Source of the DNA: CATQGW01 sp965262235
GTDB taxonomy: Bacteria > Chloroflexota > Dehalococcoidia > Bin125
DNA: 64,000 bases
Assembly: GCA_965262235.1 (NCBI GenBank)
Contig: OZ253504.1
Span: 3,224,001-3,288,000, forward strand
Direction of reading: 5' to 3'
Shown: piece after piece, positions 17,054 through 26,600 of the stretch
Numbering within the stretch: the stretch's first letter is position 1
Layout of the letters: each line of letters begins with the position of its first letter
The notes under the pieces: generated by a model
What the model was told of the DNA's origin: nothing
Seen by the model: only the letters and a program-made list of their open reading frames with translations
The model's database searches: none
Program-made: the position numbers and the translations under genes

Positions 17054-19821
17054 CCGATCCCATCTTCGTTGCCCTGGACCTGGAGTTGACTGGGCTGAAG
17101 GTTGGCAGCGCGGAGATCACGGAAATTGGGCTGGTGCGCTGCACGCCTGACGAGGTGCTCGAGACCTGGAGCACGCTGGTGCGGCCCTACACGATGCCGG
17201 ACCTGCGGATTCAGCGGCTGACCGGGATTTCGCCTGAGATGCTGCTCGAGGCGCCGAGGTTCGACGAGGTCGTCGGGCAGCTGCGCGAGTTCCTCTCCGA
17301 AGCCATTCCGATTGGACATAACGTCAAGTTCGACCTTGAGCACCTCGGCGCGGCCGGGGTCGATGCATCGCGCGCGCCGCTCGACACGCTGCCGATCGCG
17401 CAGGTGCTCGACCCCACGGCGCCGTCGCACCGGCTCGGCGATCTCTGCGACCGCTACGGGCTGGTCAGGACCGGCGCGCACCGGGCGCTGGCCGACGCAG
17501 CCGCCAGCCGCCTGCTGTTGCTCGCGCTGCAGCGGCGCTGGTATCAGCTCAGCCCGTCGGTCCATGCGCAGGTCGCCGAGCTGATCGAGCGCGCGGCGCC
17601 CAGGTCGCCGCTCGCCCTGTTCCTGAGCACCGTTCCCGCCGCGATCCAGGAGACGCCGGCGCAGGTCTTCGCTACGCCGCCGCGCCGGCGGCCGTCGCGG
17701 GCGCCGCGCGCCCGCGTCCCGGACCAGCCGCTCGTTGAACTCAGCGCCGCCGCGTTCGACGCGGCGACGGCCGACGCTGAAAGCCCGCTCGAAGCGCGCG
17801 ACGAGCAGCGCGCGATGGCGGTTGATGTCGCGCGGGCGTTCGAGGCCGGCGAAGTCGCCCTCGTGGAGGCCGGCACCGGCGTCGGCAAGTCGCTCGCGTA
17901 CCTCGTGCCCGCCGCGCTGTTGGCGCTCCAGACCGGCGAGCGGGTCGTGATTTCGACGCACACCCGGAATCTGCAGCACCAGCTCGACGAGCACGACATC
18001 CCGCAGCTGCGCGAGATGATCGAGCGCGTCGCACCGGGCGCCGGCGAACGGCTCAATACCGCCGTGCTCAAGGGCCGTGACAACTATCTCTGCCGGCGCA
18101 GCCTGGACAACGAGCGCCAGCGCGTCCGCGATCCCGAAGCCGCGCTGGTGGTCGGCCGTGCGCTCGTCTGGGCGCAGAGTTCGGAGACGGGCGACCGCGA
18201 GGAGCTGCGGCTGCCGCGCGTGCATGACGCGGCCTGGCAGCGGCTCTCGGCGGGCGAGGTCTCGTGCCTGCGCGATGGCTGCCCATACGTCGAGAACGGC
18301 ACCTGCTTCCTTGCCGGCGCGTACGAGCGCGCCGAGCAGGCCGACATCATCATCGTCAACCATGCGCTGCTGGTCAGCGACCTGCTCACCGACCAGTCGA
18401 TCATCCCGCAGGCGCCGTCTCTGATCATCGATGAGGCTCAGTTCCTGGAGCAGGTCGCGACCGATCAGCTGCGAATCGACCTCGACGAGGCCTCGCTGCG
18501 CGGCTTGATCAAGGGTGTGGCTTCGGGCGACGCCCGGCGCACCACGACGCTCGCGCGGCGTGCGACGCGCTTCGCCGCTGACGAGGTCGCGCCGCTGCTG
18601 GAGGCGGTGACTGCGGCTGATGGCGCGATCGACGCCGCGTGGAGCCGCTTCGACTCGTTCAGCCGCGAGCACGCCAGCGCCGGCAACGACCTGCGCGTCA
18701 CCGACGGGGCGCGCGCGCAACCCGCGTGGTCGAGCCTGGAAGAGCGCTGGCTCGATGCGCAGCGTCGCGTCGCGGACCTCCAGCAGGCGCTGGGCAAGCT
18801 TGCGCGCGCCTGCGACGACCGCGCCGCCGCCCTGACCGATGAGCAGCGCGACCAGGCCGAGATGCTCGCCGAAGAGGCGCGCGAGGTTTCGCGCGCGTTG
18901 GCGGAGAGCATGGTCGCCGCGGAAGCGACGCTGACCGCCGACCCCGATGACACCATCGCCTGGTTCGAGCGTGACCAGCGCAACGGGGAGCTCGGCTTGC
19001 GCTCGGCGCCGCTGAGCGTCGGCGCGGCGCTCGACGAGCTGCTCTGGCCGCGGCGCAAGAGCGTCGTGCTGACCGGGGCCACGCTGACGGTCGACAACGA
19101 GTGGAACTTCCTGCGCGAGCAGCTGCATGTGCCCGAGGCGCTCGAATCGCAGTACGGCTCGCCGTTCGACTACACGAACCACGCGCGCATCTTCGTGCCG
19201 ACCGACATGCCGCCGGTGCAGGGCTCAGCATCCGACTACGAGGCGGCGTTGGCGCACGCGATCCCGGCGCTGGCGCGTGCCGCGGGCGGGCGCACGCTGG
19301 CGCTGTTCACCGCGCACGGCACGATGCGACGCGTCGCCGACCGCGTGCAGCCGTTGCTCGAAGCGTCGGACATCGCCCTGGAGGTGCAGGGCCGCAACGG
19401 CAGCCCGGCGCAGGTGATCGGCCAGCTGCAGGAGGACCCCCGCACCGTTGCGTTCGGAGTCAACGCGCTCTGGACCGGCGTCGACGTGCCGGGCGACGCG
19501 CTGTCGCTGCTGATCGTCTGTCGGCTGCCGTTCGGGCGGCCCAACGACCCGATTCAGGTCGCGCGCTCCGAGCAATACGACAACGCATTCATCCAACTGC
19601 AGGTGCCCAGCGCGATCCTGCGGATGCGTCAGGGGATCGGGCGACTGATTCGCACACGCAGCGACCGAGGCGTTGTCGTGATCCTCGACGACCGCGTGAC
19701 AACCAAGAACTACGGACACCGCTTCCTCGACGCGCTGCCGCCGGCGCCGGTTGAGCACGCGTCGGTGGACCAGATCGCCAGGGCCGTCGCGTCCTTCCTG
19801 CCGCCGCTGAGCGACGGGTGA
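17050..19821 (+). CDS. DinG-type exonuclease-helicase (copy 2, intact exonuclease motifs)
   Basis: 923 aa. The N-terminal DEDDh exonuclease domain is intact: VALDLELTG (Exo I), GHNVKFDLEHL (Exo II) and HRALADAAA (Exo III). The helicase follows with Walker A VEAGTGVGKSLAYLVP, a DEAQ variant of the DEAH box (IIDEAQFLEQ), Fe-S cysteines (LCRR; CLRDGCPYVENGTC), NALWTGVDVPGDALS and RQGIGRLIRT. The architecture resembles the DnaQ-DinG fusion of Gram-positive bacteria. Strong collinearity with the preceding gene shows a tandem duplication, and ATGA overlap implies coupled translation. It is probably a DNA repair or R-loop/G4-resolving enzyme. Confidence 0.93.
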   Translation: MTDPIFVALDLELTGLKVGSAEITEIGLVRCTPDEVLETWSTLVRPYTMPDLRIQRLTGISPEMLLEAPRFDEVVGQLREFLSEAIPIGHNVKFDLEHLGAAGVDASRAPLDTLPIAQVLDPTAPSHRLGDLCDRYGLVRTGAHRALADAAASRLLLLALQRRWYQLSPSVHAQVAELIERAAPRSPLALFLSTVPAAIQETPAQVFATPPRRRPSRAPRARVPDQPLVELSAAAFDAATADAESPLEARDEQRAMAVDVARAFEAGEVALVEAGTGVGKSLAYLVPAALLALQTGERVVISTHTRNLQHQLDEHDIPQLREMIERVAPGAGERLNTAVLKGRDNYLCRRSLDNERQRVRDPEAALVVGRALVWAQSSETGDREELRLPRVHDAAWQRLSAGEVSCLRDGCPYVENGTCFLAGAYERAEQADIIIVNHALLVSDLLTDQSIIPQAPSLIIDEAQFLEQVATDQLRIDLDEASLRGLIKGVASGDARRTTTLARRATRFAADEVAPLLEAVTAADGAIDAAWSRFDSFSREHASAGNDLRVTDGARAQPAWSSLEERWLDAQRRVADLQQALGKLARACDDRAAALTDEQRDQAEMLAEEAREVSRALAESMVAAEATLTADPDDTIAWFERDQRNGELGLRSAPLSVGAALDELLWPRRKSVVLTGATLTVDNEWNFLREQLHVPEALESQYGSPFDYTNHARIFVPTDMPPVQGSASDYEAALAHAIPALARAAGGRTLALFTAHGTMRRVADRVQPLLEASDIALEVQGRNGSPAQVIGQLQEDPRTVAFGVNALWTGVDVPGDALSLLIVCRLPFGRPNDPIQVARSEQYDNAFIQLQVPSAILRMRQGIGRLIRTRSDRGVVVILDDRVTTKNYGHRFLDALPPAPVEHASVDQIARAVASFLPPLSDG

Positions 19822-19828
19822 GCGACCA

Positions 19829-20350
19829 GTGAGCGCGATCAGCGATTGGCCGGAGCGGGAGGCGGACGAACGCGTTTCGATCAGCCGGATGCGCGGCGAG
19901 GCCGTCGACGCCCCGTGGTTCGACGAGGCCGCGCAGGCGATCGCCGGGCGAGCCGAGCCCTGCCACCTGAACGCGCGGCTTGAGAGCGGCGACGCGGGCT
20001 ACTGGATTGGCGCCGAGACCACCGATGGCCAGCAGATCGTCGGCGCGCTCAGCGGGCGACTCGCGGGCGACAGCGCGATCTGGACCTGGCTGGCGGTCGA
20101 CGCCGACTGGCGCGCGTTCGGTTTCGGCGGCGCGGCCGTCCCGGTGTTCGAGCAGGCGGCCGCCCGCTTGGGCGCGGTCCGAGCGCTCGTGCCGCTGCCG
20201 CGTGACAATGGAGTGGCACTCTACTTCTGGCTACGCTTGGGCTACGTCCACGAACGCTCGCCGGGCGTCGCTGCTGCCGATATGCCACCCGGCGTCGCCC
20301 CCACCGCCATCTGGATGCGTCGCGAGTTCGATGCTCCAGCCGCCGACTAA
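19829..20350 (+). CDS. GNAT-family N-acetyltransferase (putative)
   Basis: 173 aa. The segment WTWLAVDADWRAFGFGGAAVPVFEQAAARLG resembles the acetyl-CoA binding V-x-x-x-x-R-x-x-G-x-G/A region of GNAT enzymes. NGVALYFWLRLGYVHERS matches the usual C-terminal 'A..FY...GF' signature. The substrate is unknown. GTG 19829 is 8 bases past the helicase stop, so it may be the last gene of that operon. Confidence 0.7.
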   Translation: MSAISDWPEREADERVSISRMRGEAVDAPWFDEAAQAIAGRAEPCHLNARLESGDAGYWIGAETTDGQQIVGALSGRLAGDSAIWTWLAVDADWRAFGFGGAAVPVFEQAAARLGAVRALVPLPRDNGVALYFWLRLGYVHERSPGVAAADMPPGVAPTAIWMRREFDAPAAD

Positions 20351-20384
20351 GCGACGATTGGCCGCCGACTGAAAGGCCGACAAG

Positions 20385-20801
20385 ATGCAGCTGCCCGAGG
20401 ATGTGAAGGACCGCGTCAACAACGCGCTCAGCGAAGGCTTCCCGCTGGCGCTCACCGCCGTCTCCGTCGACTGCCAACCGGTCGTCAGCTTCCGCGGTAG
20501 CACCCAGACATTCGGCGACGACGCGCTTGCCATCTGGGTGCGGGGCACGCCATCGGGCACGCTGGATGCGATCGCGCTCAATCCGCATGTCGCGATGACC
20601 TACACGAACATGCCGGCGCGCAAGTTCTTCATCTTCCGCGGCCGCGCACGCGTGACGGACGATCCGGCCGACCGCGACGCGATCTGGGAGGGCCAGCACC
20701 CGCTCGAGCAGGGGCGCGACCCGGAGCGCTCCGGGGTCGCGGTGGTGATCGATCTGGACCAGGTCTCCGGTAGCGGGGTCAACCTCACGCGGGAGGGCTG
20801 A
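20385..20801 (+). CDS. Pyridoxamine 5'-phosphate oxidase-like flavin-binding protein
   Basis: 138 aa split-barrel protein of the PPOX family. VSFRGSTQTFGDDALAIWVR followed by TLDAIALNPHVAMTYTN and FFIFRGRARVTDD is the usual strand and flavin-contact order in these small FMN or F420 binding proteins. AAAGG precedes the ATG. Substrate unknown. The 3' end touches a double-hairpin repeat (20801-20879) that probably terminates transcription. Confidence 0.75.
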   Translation: MQLPEDVKDRVNNALSEGFPLALTAVSVDCQPVVSFRGSTQTFGDDALAIWVRGTPSGTLDAIALNPHVAMTYTNMPARKFFIFRGRARVTDDPADRDAIWEGQHPLEQGRDPERSGVAVVIDLDQVSGSGVNLTREG

Positions 20802-20879
20802 GCCCCCCTCTGTCACTCCGTGACATCTCCCCCCGCCCAGCGGGGGGAGAGAGGATCCGGCTTCTTCAGAACCTTCTTA
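20801..20879 (+). repeat. Double-hairpin dispersed repeat, copy A
   Basis: 79 bases, about 90% identical by eye to 31741-31819. It contains GTCAC-TCC-GTGAC (20812-20824) followed by an 11-bp stem TCTCCCCCCGC / GCGGGGGGAGA with loop CCA (20826-20850), then GGATCCGGCTTCTTCAGA. The loop differs between copies (CCA versus GCT) while both stems are unchanged. It lies between convergent genes, so it may serve as a bidirectional terminator. Confidence 0.8.
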
Positions 20880-21152
20880 GCGGGTGCGGCGGCCTTGCAT
20901 CCAGCGGCGCAGGATGCGGCCGCCGGCCAGGCCGGCGCCGATCACCGCGATCCAGAGGGCGATCTGGGCCGCCAGAGTGCCGTCTCCGAACGCCAGGCCG
21001 ATCCAGATGCCCAGGCACAGCGCCACCACCACCGCGGCCGACGGACGCCAGCGGCGGCGCGGGGTCAGCTCGACGGCAAGTTCGGGCGAGGCCGGCTGCG
21101 AGGCCGGCGCCGATCCGCCGCGTCGCCGGCGCCGACGTCGGCGGCGCGGCAT
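20877..21152 (-). CDS. Small membrane protein with Arg-rich N-terminus
   Basis: 91 aa, unrecognised. It begins with a run of arginines (MPRRRRRRRRRGG). After a linker come two hydrophobic segments, about 37-56 (AAVVVALCLGIWIGLAFGDG) and 58-78 (LAAQIALWIAVIGAGLAGG), and it ends basic (RILRRWMQGRR). Its stop lies inside the repeat at 20801-20879 and its start overlaps the stop region of the zinc-ribbon gene upstream. Confidence 0.6.
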   Translation of the reverse strand: MPRRRRRRRRRGGSAPASQPASPELAVELTPRRRWRPSAAVVVALCLGIWIGLAFGDGTLAAQIALWIAVIGAGLAGGRILRRWMQGRRTR

Positions 21153-21154
21153 CG

Positions 21155-21505
21155 CTAGCGACCGCGCTGGCGACGCGCGATGTCTCTCGCGCTGCGACCC
21201 GGCTCCGCCCGCTGCGCACGACGTTGGCTGGGCTGGCTGGGCGGATTGGGCGCGGCTTGCGGCTCAGGCTCGGCGACTGGCCCCTCCGCCTCCAGGCGCT
21301 GCTGCTCGAGGCATGAGTTGCAGGCGAACTGCAGCGCCATCGCCTCGTCGTCGAGCCAGACCTGGCCGCAGTCGTCGACGACCGAGTCCGTCGTGAGTCC
21401 GAGGTGGAACAGCTGGCCGCACATGTAGCAGTCGGCGCTGGCGTTTCTGGTCAGCGGTCCGCCGCACACGGCGCACGGGCTTAGAGTCTCAGCGGGTTGC
21501 GTCAT
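21155..21505 (-). CDS. Small zinc-ribbon protein
   Basis: 116 aa, unrecognised. CAVCGGPLTRNASADCYMCGQLFHLG forms two CxxC-type knuckles ending in a histidine, and a third pair FACNSCLEQQ follows; together they suggest a treble-clef or double zinc ribbon. The C-terminal third is Pro/Arg-rich and probably disordered. ATG 21505 overlaps the cca stop (ATGA), so it is translated with cca. Confidence 0.65.
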   Translation of the reverse strand: MTQPAETLSPCAVCGGPLTRNASADCYMCGQLFHLGLTTDSVVDDCGQVWLDDEAMALQFACNSCLEQQRLEAEGPVAEPEPQAAPNPPSQPSQRRAQRAEPGRSARDIARRQRGR

Positions 21506-22776
21506 GGTTCCTCGTCGATCGGTCCCGGCAGGTCGAGTGGCTCGAGCGGGGACGATCGTACCCAGTATTCCGCGAGCGCGATACGCGCCGCAGGGTCGCG
21601 CGGCAGTTCGTCGTCCCAGATCGCCTGCTTGAGGCGGCGCTGCCAGGCTCCGATCGCCGGTCCGCGTGGCACGCCCAGACGTAGAAGCGCGTCGCCATCG
21701 AGGGGTGATCGGACGGAGGCGTGACGATCCAGGTAGTGGTGAAGCCACGCGCCCGAGACGCCCTTCCAGCGAGCTGCCGCCGCACACAGCGCGGCCGCGG
21801 GCGCATGCTCGAACGCTGCTGCGGCCTCGGAGGCGCGTCGTGCCCGGCCGATGGCGCGTCGTTGTCGCTGTAGCTCGAACCCGCTGACGAGCGCTTCCCG
21901 TTCGGCGCGATGCAGCGCGACGGCTGCGGGCAGCGCCTCGATCAGCGCCGCGTCGCGTGTGGTCAGGCCGACCGCCGCCCAGAAGCGCTCCGGTTGGCGG
22001 GGCGCGACGCCGACGCTGGCGGCGATCGTCCAGCCGGGAACACGGGCCTCGGGCAGCCGCAGCCGACGAGCGCGAGCCAGCGCGTCGGGCGCCGCTTCGT
22101 CGAGCAGCAGCGCCCGCCAGGCGTCGCCGAAGCGGGCCGGCGAGAGCGCGGCGATGCCCGGCAGCGACTCCCGCGCCCAGCGCGCCGTCGCGCGCTCCAT
22201 CCGCCCCTGAAGGCGCGCGGCGTAGCGGCATGCCCGCACGAGCCGGGTCGGATCGTCGCGAAACGAGCCCTCGTGCAGCACCCGGACCTCGCGTCGCTGT
22301 CGGTCGCACGTGCCGCCGTAGGGATCCAGCAGCTCCCCGGCGTGGCGCCCGGTCAGTCCGAAGGCGGCCGCGTTGATCGTGAAATCACGACGGGCGAGGT
22401 CCTGCTCGATTTGGGCTTCGGTCACCACCGGCAGCGCTGCGGGCGCGGGGTAGCGCTCGCTGCGCGTCCGTGCGAGGTCGATGCGCGAACCGCCCGCCAG
22501 CGTCACCGCCGCCGTGCCGAAGCGGTCATGCTCGACCTGTCGGGAGGCGCCGAGCGCGGCGAGCAGCGGTGAGACGTCGCCCTCGACCGCGAGGTCGACG
22601 TCGACGAGCTCCGCGGGAACGGGGTCACGGGACAGGAGATGATCGCGAACGAATCCACCGACCAAGTAGACGGCGAGCCCCGATTCGCCGGCGAAGTGAC
22701 ATAGTGAGGAGGTGGCGGCGCGAACCTCCGCGGGCATGACTTGTGCGACTCGATCCGGCAGCTCACCGACTGACAT
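21502..22776 (-). CDS. CCA tRNA nucleotidyltransferase / poly(A) polymerase family
   Basis: 424 aa class II nucleotidyltransferase. VYLVGGFVRDHLL is the nucleotide-binding motif and VDVDLAVEGD carries the catalytic acids. LARRDFTINAAAF and the flexible-loop/ATP-CTP discriminating DDPTRLVRACRYAARL follow. It adds or repairs the tRNA 3' CCA, although all three tRNAs here already encode CCA; a poly(A) polymerase role cannot be excluded. The last ~150 residues are divergent. The start is ATG 22776, with an in-frame GTG at 22785. Confidence 0.88.
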   Translation of the reverse strand: MSVGELPDRVAQVMPAEVRAATSSLCHFAGESGLAVYLVGGFVRDHLLSRDPVPAELVDVDLAVEGDVSPLLAALGASRQVEHDRFGTAAVTLAGGSRIDLARTRSERYPAPAALPVVTEAQIEQDLARRDFTINAAAFGLTGRHAGELLDPYGGTCDRQRREVRVLHEGSFRDDPTRLVRACRYAARLQGRMERATARWARESLPGIAALSPARFGDAWRALLLDEAAPDALARARRLRLPEARVPGWTIAASVGVAPRQPERFWAAVGLTTRDAALIEALPAAVALHRAEREALVSGFELQRQRRAIGRARRASEAAAAFEHAPAAALCAAAARWKGVSGAWLHHYLDRHASVRSPLDGDALLRLGVPRGPAIGAWQRRLKQAIWDDELPRDPAARIALAEYWVRSSPLEPLDLPGPIDEEP

Positions 22777-22858
22777 CGCGGCCACGATCCTGTCCGAAGC
22801 GCAGGCATACTGCTCAACGGTTTAGACTGCTAAGCGGAATGCTCGACCGATCACAGAA

Positions 22859-23617
22859 GTGCCGAAGAGCGGCGACATGAGCCTCGCGAAAGCCCTGCCG
22901 CGCCATCGGCTGCGCCGTGTGGAGCAGCGTATCGGCCATGAGTTCGGCCGGCCCGACCTGCTCCGGCAGGCGCTGGTTCACAGCTCGTTCATCAACGAGA
23001 ACGAGGACCCCGAGCTGCTCTCCAACGAGCGCCTTGAGTTTCTCGGCGACGCGATCCTGGGTTCGATCGTGGCCCGCGAGCTGTTCGATCGCTTCCCGCA
23101 CGCCGACGAGGGCTGGCTGACCGTGGCGCGCTCGCAGATCGTGCGCAACGAGGCGCTGGCCGAGGTCGCGGCTGGGCTGCAGCTCGGCGACGAGTTGCTG
23201 ATGGGCGCGGGGATCGACAACGCCGGCGCGCGCACGCGGCCGGTCGTGCTCGGCCGCGCGCTCGAAGCGGTGATCGGCGCCGTCTGGATCGATGGCGGGC
23301 AGCGCGCCGTCCAGAAACTCGTGCGCCGGCTGGTCCGGGCCGCGCTGGAAACGATCACCGTCGAGGGCGTGCGGACCGATCCCAAGACCCAGCTGCAGAC
23401 GCGGCTGCAGGGCACGATCGGCGTGACGCCGCGCTACGAGACGATCGAAGCGAGCGGTCCCGCGCACGACCGGCGATTCCTTGTGCGGGTCTGCATCGAT
23501 GGCCAGCCCGCGGCCGAGGGCAGCGGGCGCAGCAAGCAGGCCGCCGAGATGGCCGCCGCCGAGCTCGCCCTGCTGGCCTTGCCCGCTTTGCCCGACGCGC
23601 CAGAGGAGACCGGCTGA
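22859..23617 (+). CDS. rnc: Ribonuclease III
   Basis: 252 aa. The signature NERLEFLGDAIL holds the catalytic Glu/Asp, and LEAVIGAVWIDGG gives the second acidic pair. A C-terminal double-stranded RNA-binding domain runs from about 165 (DPKTQLQTRLQGTIG to SGRSKQAAEMAAAELAL). It processes rRNA precursors and the SRP RNA in other bacteria. The order rnc-smc-ftsY is a classic conserved operon. The start may be GTG 22859 or ATG 22877. The stop overlaps the smc ATG by one base. Confidence 0.95.
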   Translation: MPKSGDMSLAKALPRHRLRRVEQRIGHEFGRPDLLRQALVHSSFINENEDPELLSNERLEFLGDAILGSIVARELFDRFPHADEGWLTVARSQIVRNEALAEVAAGLQLGDELLMGAGIDNAGARTRPVVLGRALEAVIGAVWIDGGQRAVQKLVRRLVRAALETITVEGVRTDPKTQLQTRLQGTIGVTPRYETIEASGPAHDRRFLVRVCIDGQPAAEGSGRSKQAAEMAAAELALLALPALPDAPEETG

Positions 23618-26600
23618 TGCGACTGCGCAGCATCGACATCGGCGGCTATAAATCGTTCGGCGTCCGCACCGAGCTGCGCTTCGACGGCGGCATGACGGCG
23701 GTCGTGGGGCCCAACGGCTCGGGCAAGTCGAACATCATGGACGCGCTGCGCTGGGTGGTCGGCGAGGGCGCGAACCGCAACCTGCGGGTCAAGCGGCTCG
23801 ATGACGTGATCTTCACCGGATCCTCCGAACGCGCGCCGGCGGGTCTCGCCGAGGTGCGCCTGCGGCTCGACAACAGCGATGGCTGGCTGGGCCTGGACGC
23901 CGCGGAGGTCGAGGTGCAGCGCCGCGTGCACCGCGACGGCGAGTCGGAGTTCCGCCTGAACGGCCGGGCGGTGCGCCTGCGCGACATCCAGGATCTCTTC
24001 CACAACAGCGGCCTCGGTTCGGGCGGCTACGCGCTGATGGGCCAAGGGCTGGTCGATGAGGTGCTGCGGCTGCGGCCGCAGGAGCGCCGCCGGCTGATCG
24101 AGGAGGTCGCCGATGTGCGGCGGCACCGGCGCAAGATGCTCGAGTCGCGCCGCCAGCGCGAGCGCGCCGAGCAACACCTTGATCGCGCGCGGCTGCTGCG
24201 CGACGAGCTGGCGCCGCGGCTGCGCTCGCTGGAGCGTCAGGCCCGGCGAGCGCGGCGCCACGAGGAGCTGCAGGCCGAGCTGAACACCGCGCTCGGCGCT
24301 TGGTACGGAGGCTCCGCGCGGGCGCTCGCGGCCCAACTGGCCGAGCGAGCCGACGCGGCGACGGCCGCTGCCGCCGCGCAGCAGCAGGCCGGACTCGAGC
24401 TCAGCGCGGCGCGCGTCGCCGTCACCGCAGCGGAGCAGGACGTCGAGGCCGCGCGAGCGGACGCGAACGCAGCCGCCGCCGACCGCCGTGCCGCCGAGGC
24501 GAAGGTCAACGAGCTGCGGCACGGGCTCGAGCTCGATCAGCGTCGCCACGACTGGCTGCAGAGCGAGGCTGACAGCCTCGAATCTGGCCGGGAGCCCGCG
24601 GCGGACGCCCTCGCTCCGGCGCCTGATCTTGTGAGCGCTGAGGCCGCGCTGCGGGCGGCGGAGGCGAGCCTTCACGAGGCCCGCGAACAGCGTGACCGCA
24701 TGCTGCGCGAGCACGACGCGCGGTTGCAGCGCCGCGCCGAGGCCGCCGCGCTGACTCGCCGCCTCGGTGCCGAGCGCGCCCAACTTCATAGCGAAGCCCA
24801 GGCGCTCGGCCGAACATGGCCAACCAGGCTGACCGCGCTGCACGACCTTGAGCAGAGCCGCACCGAGGCCCGCGAGGCTGCTGCGGATGTCGCGACCGCG
24901 CTGGACGGGGCCCGCGAGGACGAGGCCCGCGCCGCAGGCGATCTGCAGCGCGAGCGCGATGCGCACGCCGCGATCATCGCCAAGCGCGACGCCATCCGAC
25001 GAGAGATCGACGACCTCGACGCCCGCATCGCCGCGTTGGAGGAGCTGGCCGCGCCGGCTGCCTCCAACGGCGCGTCTGGGGCGTCTGCCAACGGCGTGGC
25101 GCCGCGATTGCGCTCGCAGCTGCGGGTTCGGCGGGGCTACGAAGCCGCCGTTGAGGCAGCGCTTGGGGCGGCCGCCGATGCTGAACTCCAGCCCACGGCG
25201 GCCGCGGCGCTCGCCCGCGCTGAGGCCGCGCTGCGCGATGACGGCCAGGCCTGGCTCGGCGTCGCCGCCGACCTCGTCAGCCGCAACGGTGCGCTGACGG
25301 CGGGGACCAGCGCCGCGGCGAACGGCAACGGCGCGCGCCCGGCGACGGCGGTCAGTGTGATGACCGTCGCCGACGCGGTCGAGGCGCCGGCGCATCTCCG
25401 CCCCGTCGTGAGCGCGCTGCTCGGGGAGATTCGGATCGCCGAGGGCACGGCAGCAGCGCGGGCGATGCTCGCCGCCGCCTCGCCGCCGCGCGCCGTCGTG
25501 ACCCGCGACGGCATCCTGTTGCGCGGCGACGGCGTCGTGGCGACGCGCAGCGGGCAGAGCGCCAGCTGGGCGCGTCAGCTGCGACGCGTCGCCGAGTGGC
25601 GCGAGCGCCGCGAGGGCCTGGCGCGAGCGCTTGACCAGCAACCGACGCCCGACGCCGAGCGGCTGACGCAGGCCCAACGGGCGCACGAGGATTCGCGCGC
25701 AGCCGTGAGGCGCTGCGCGGAGCGTCAGACCGTCGCCGGCGCGGCGCTTCGAGAGGCGTCGCGAGCGCTGCAGACCGCCGAAGCGGAGCGCGACCGGCTG
25801 CGGGGCGACGCCCTGCGGCTCCAGGCGCGTCTGCGACGCCTGCGCGCCGACGCCGTTGAGACGGCGGCCGTTGATAAGGATCACGTCGAGCTCAGTCCGC
25901 CGCCGGCCGACCAGGACCTCACCGACCTCGAGCGGGACCGCGACCGCGCGGCCGGCGCGCTGAGCGACGCCCGTGCAGCCGTCCAGCGCGAGCGTCGCCA
26001 GGCCCAGGCAACGGCCCGTCTTGCCGCCATCCGCGAGGAGCTGACGACGCTCAGCGCCACGCTCGAAGGGCGCCGCACGGCGGTCGCGGACGCCGCCGCG
26101 AACGCTGCCGACGCGACGGCGGTCGAAGCGGCGCGAGCGCGGCTGCGTCAGGCGGAGGCTGAGCGAGCGCAGGACCGAGTTCGGCTCGAGGCCGTGCAGA
26201 CCGCTCGGGTTGCGGCCGAACGGGCCGCCGTCGAGGCGCAGGCCGCGCTGCGGGAGACCGAGGCGGCGCGTGAGCGGCTGAGCGCGGACGCGGCGGACGA
26301 CCACATCGATCTCACCGACCTGCCCGCCGCCGAGGGCGATGTCAGGGAGTTGCGCACCGCCGCGCTGGAGCTGCGCGAGCGGCTGCATCGGCTAGGCCCG
26401 ATCCAGCCGGAGGCGGCCGACGAGCACGCCGCGGAGCTCGAGCGCTACGACTCGCTGGAGACGCAGATCTTCGATCTGGAGGCCACCGAGAAGCGCCTGC
26501 GCGCCGCCGAGCGCGAGCTGGAGACGCTGATCGACTCCCGTTTCCGTGCGGCGTTCGGCAAGGTCGACGCGGCGTTCCAGCGCTACTTCCGGCTGATGTT

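Noticed and set aside
16912..19182. 756-codon open frame antisense to the second helicase
   Set aside because: Shadow frame: Arg-rich, no domain, while the plus strand has full helicase motifs.
21506..22309. Upstream in-frame extension of the small zinc-ribbon gene
   Set aside because: The extension lies entirely inside the CCA-adding enzyme gene and has no motifs; ATG 21505 with its ATGA overlap is the natural start.
23434..26388. Very long open frame antisense to smc
   Set aside because: It is a high-GC shadow of the smc coding strand. It has repetitive Arg/Ala/Gly composition, no motifs and no start signal.
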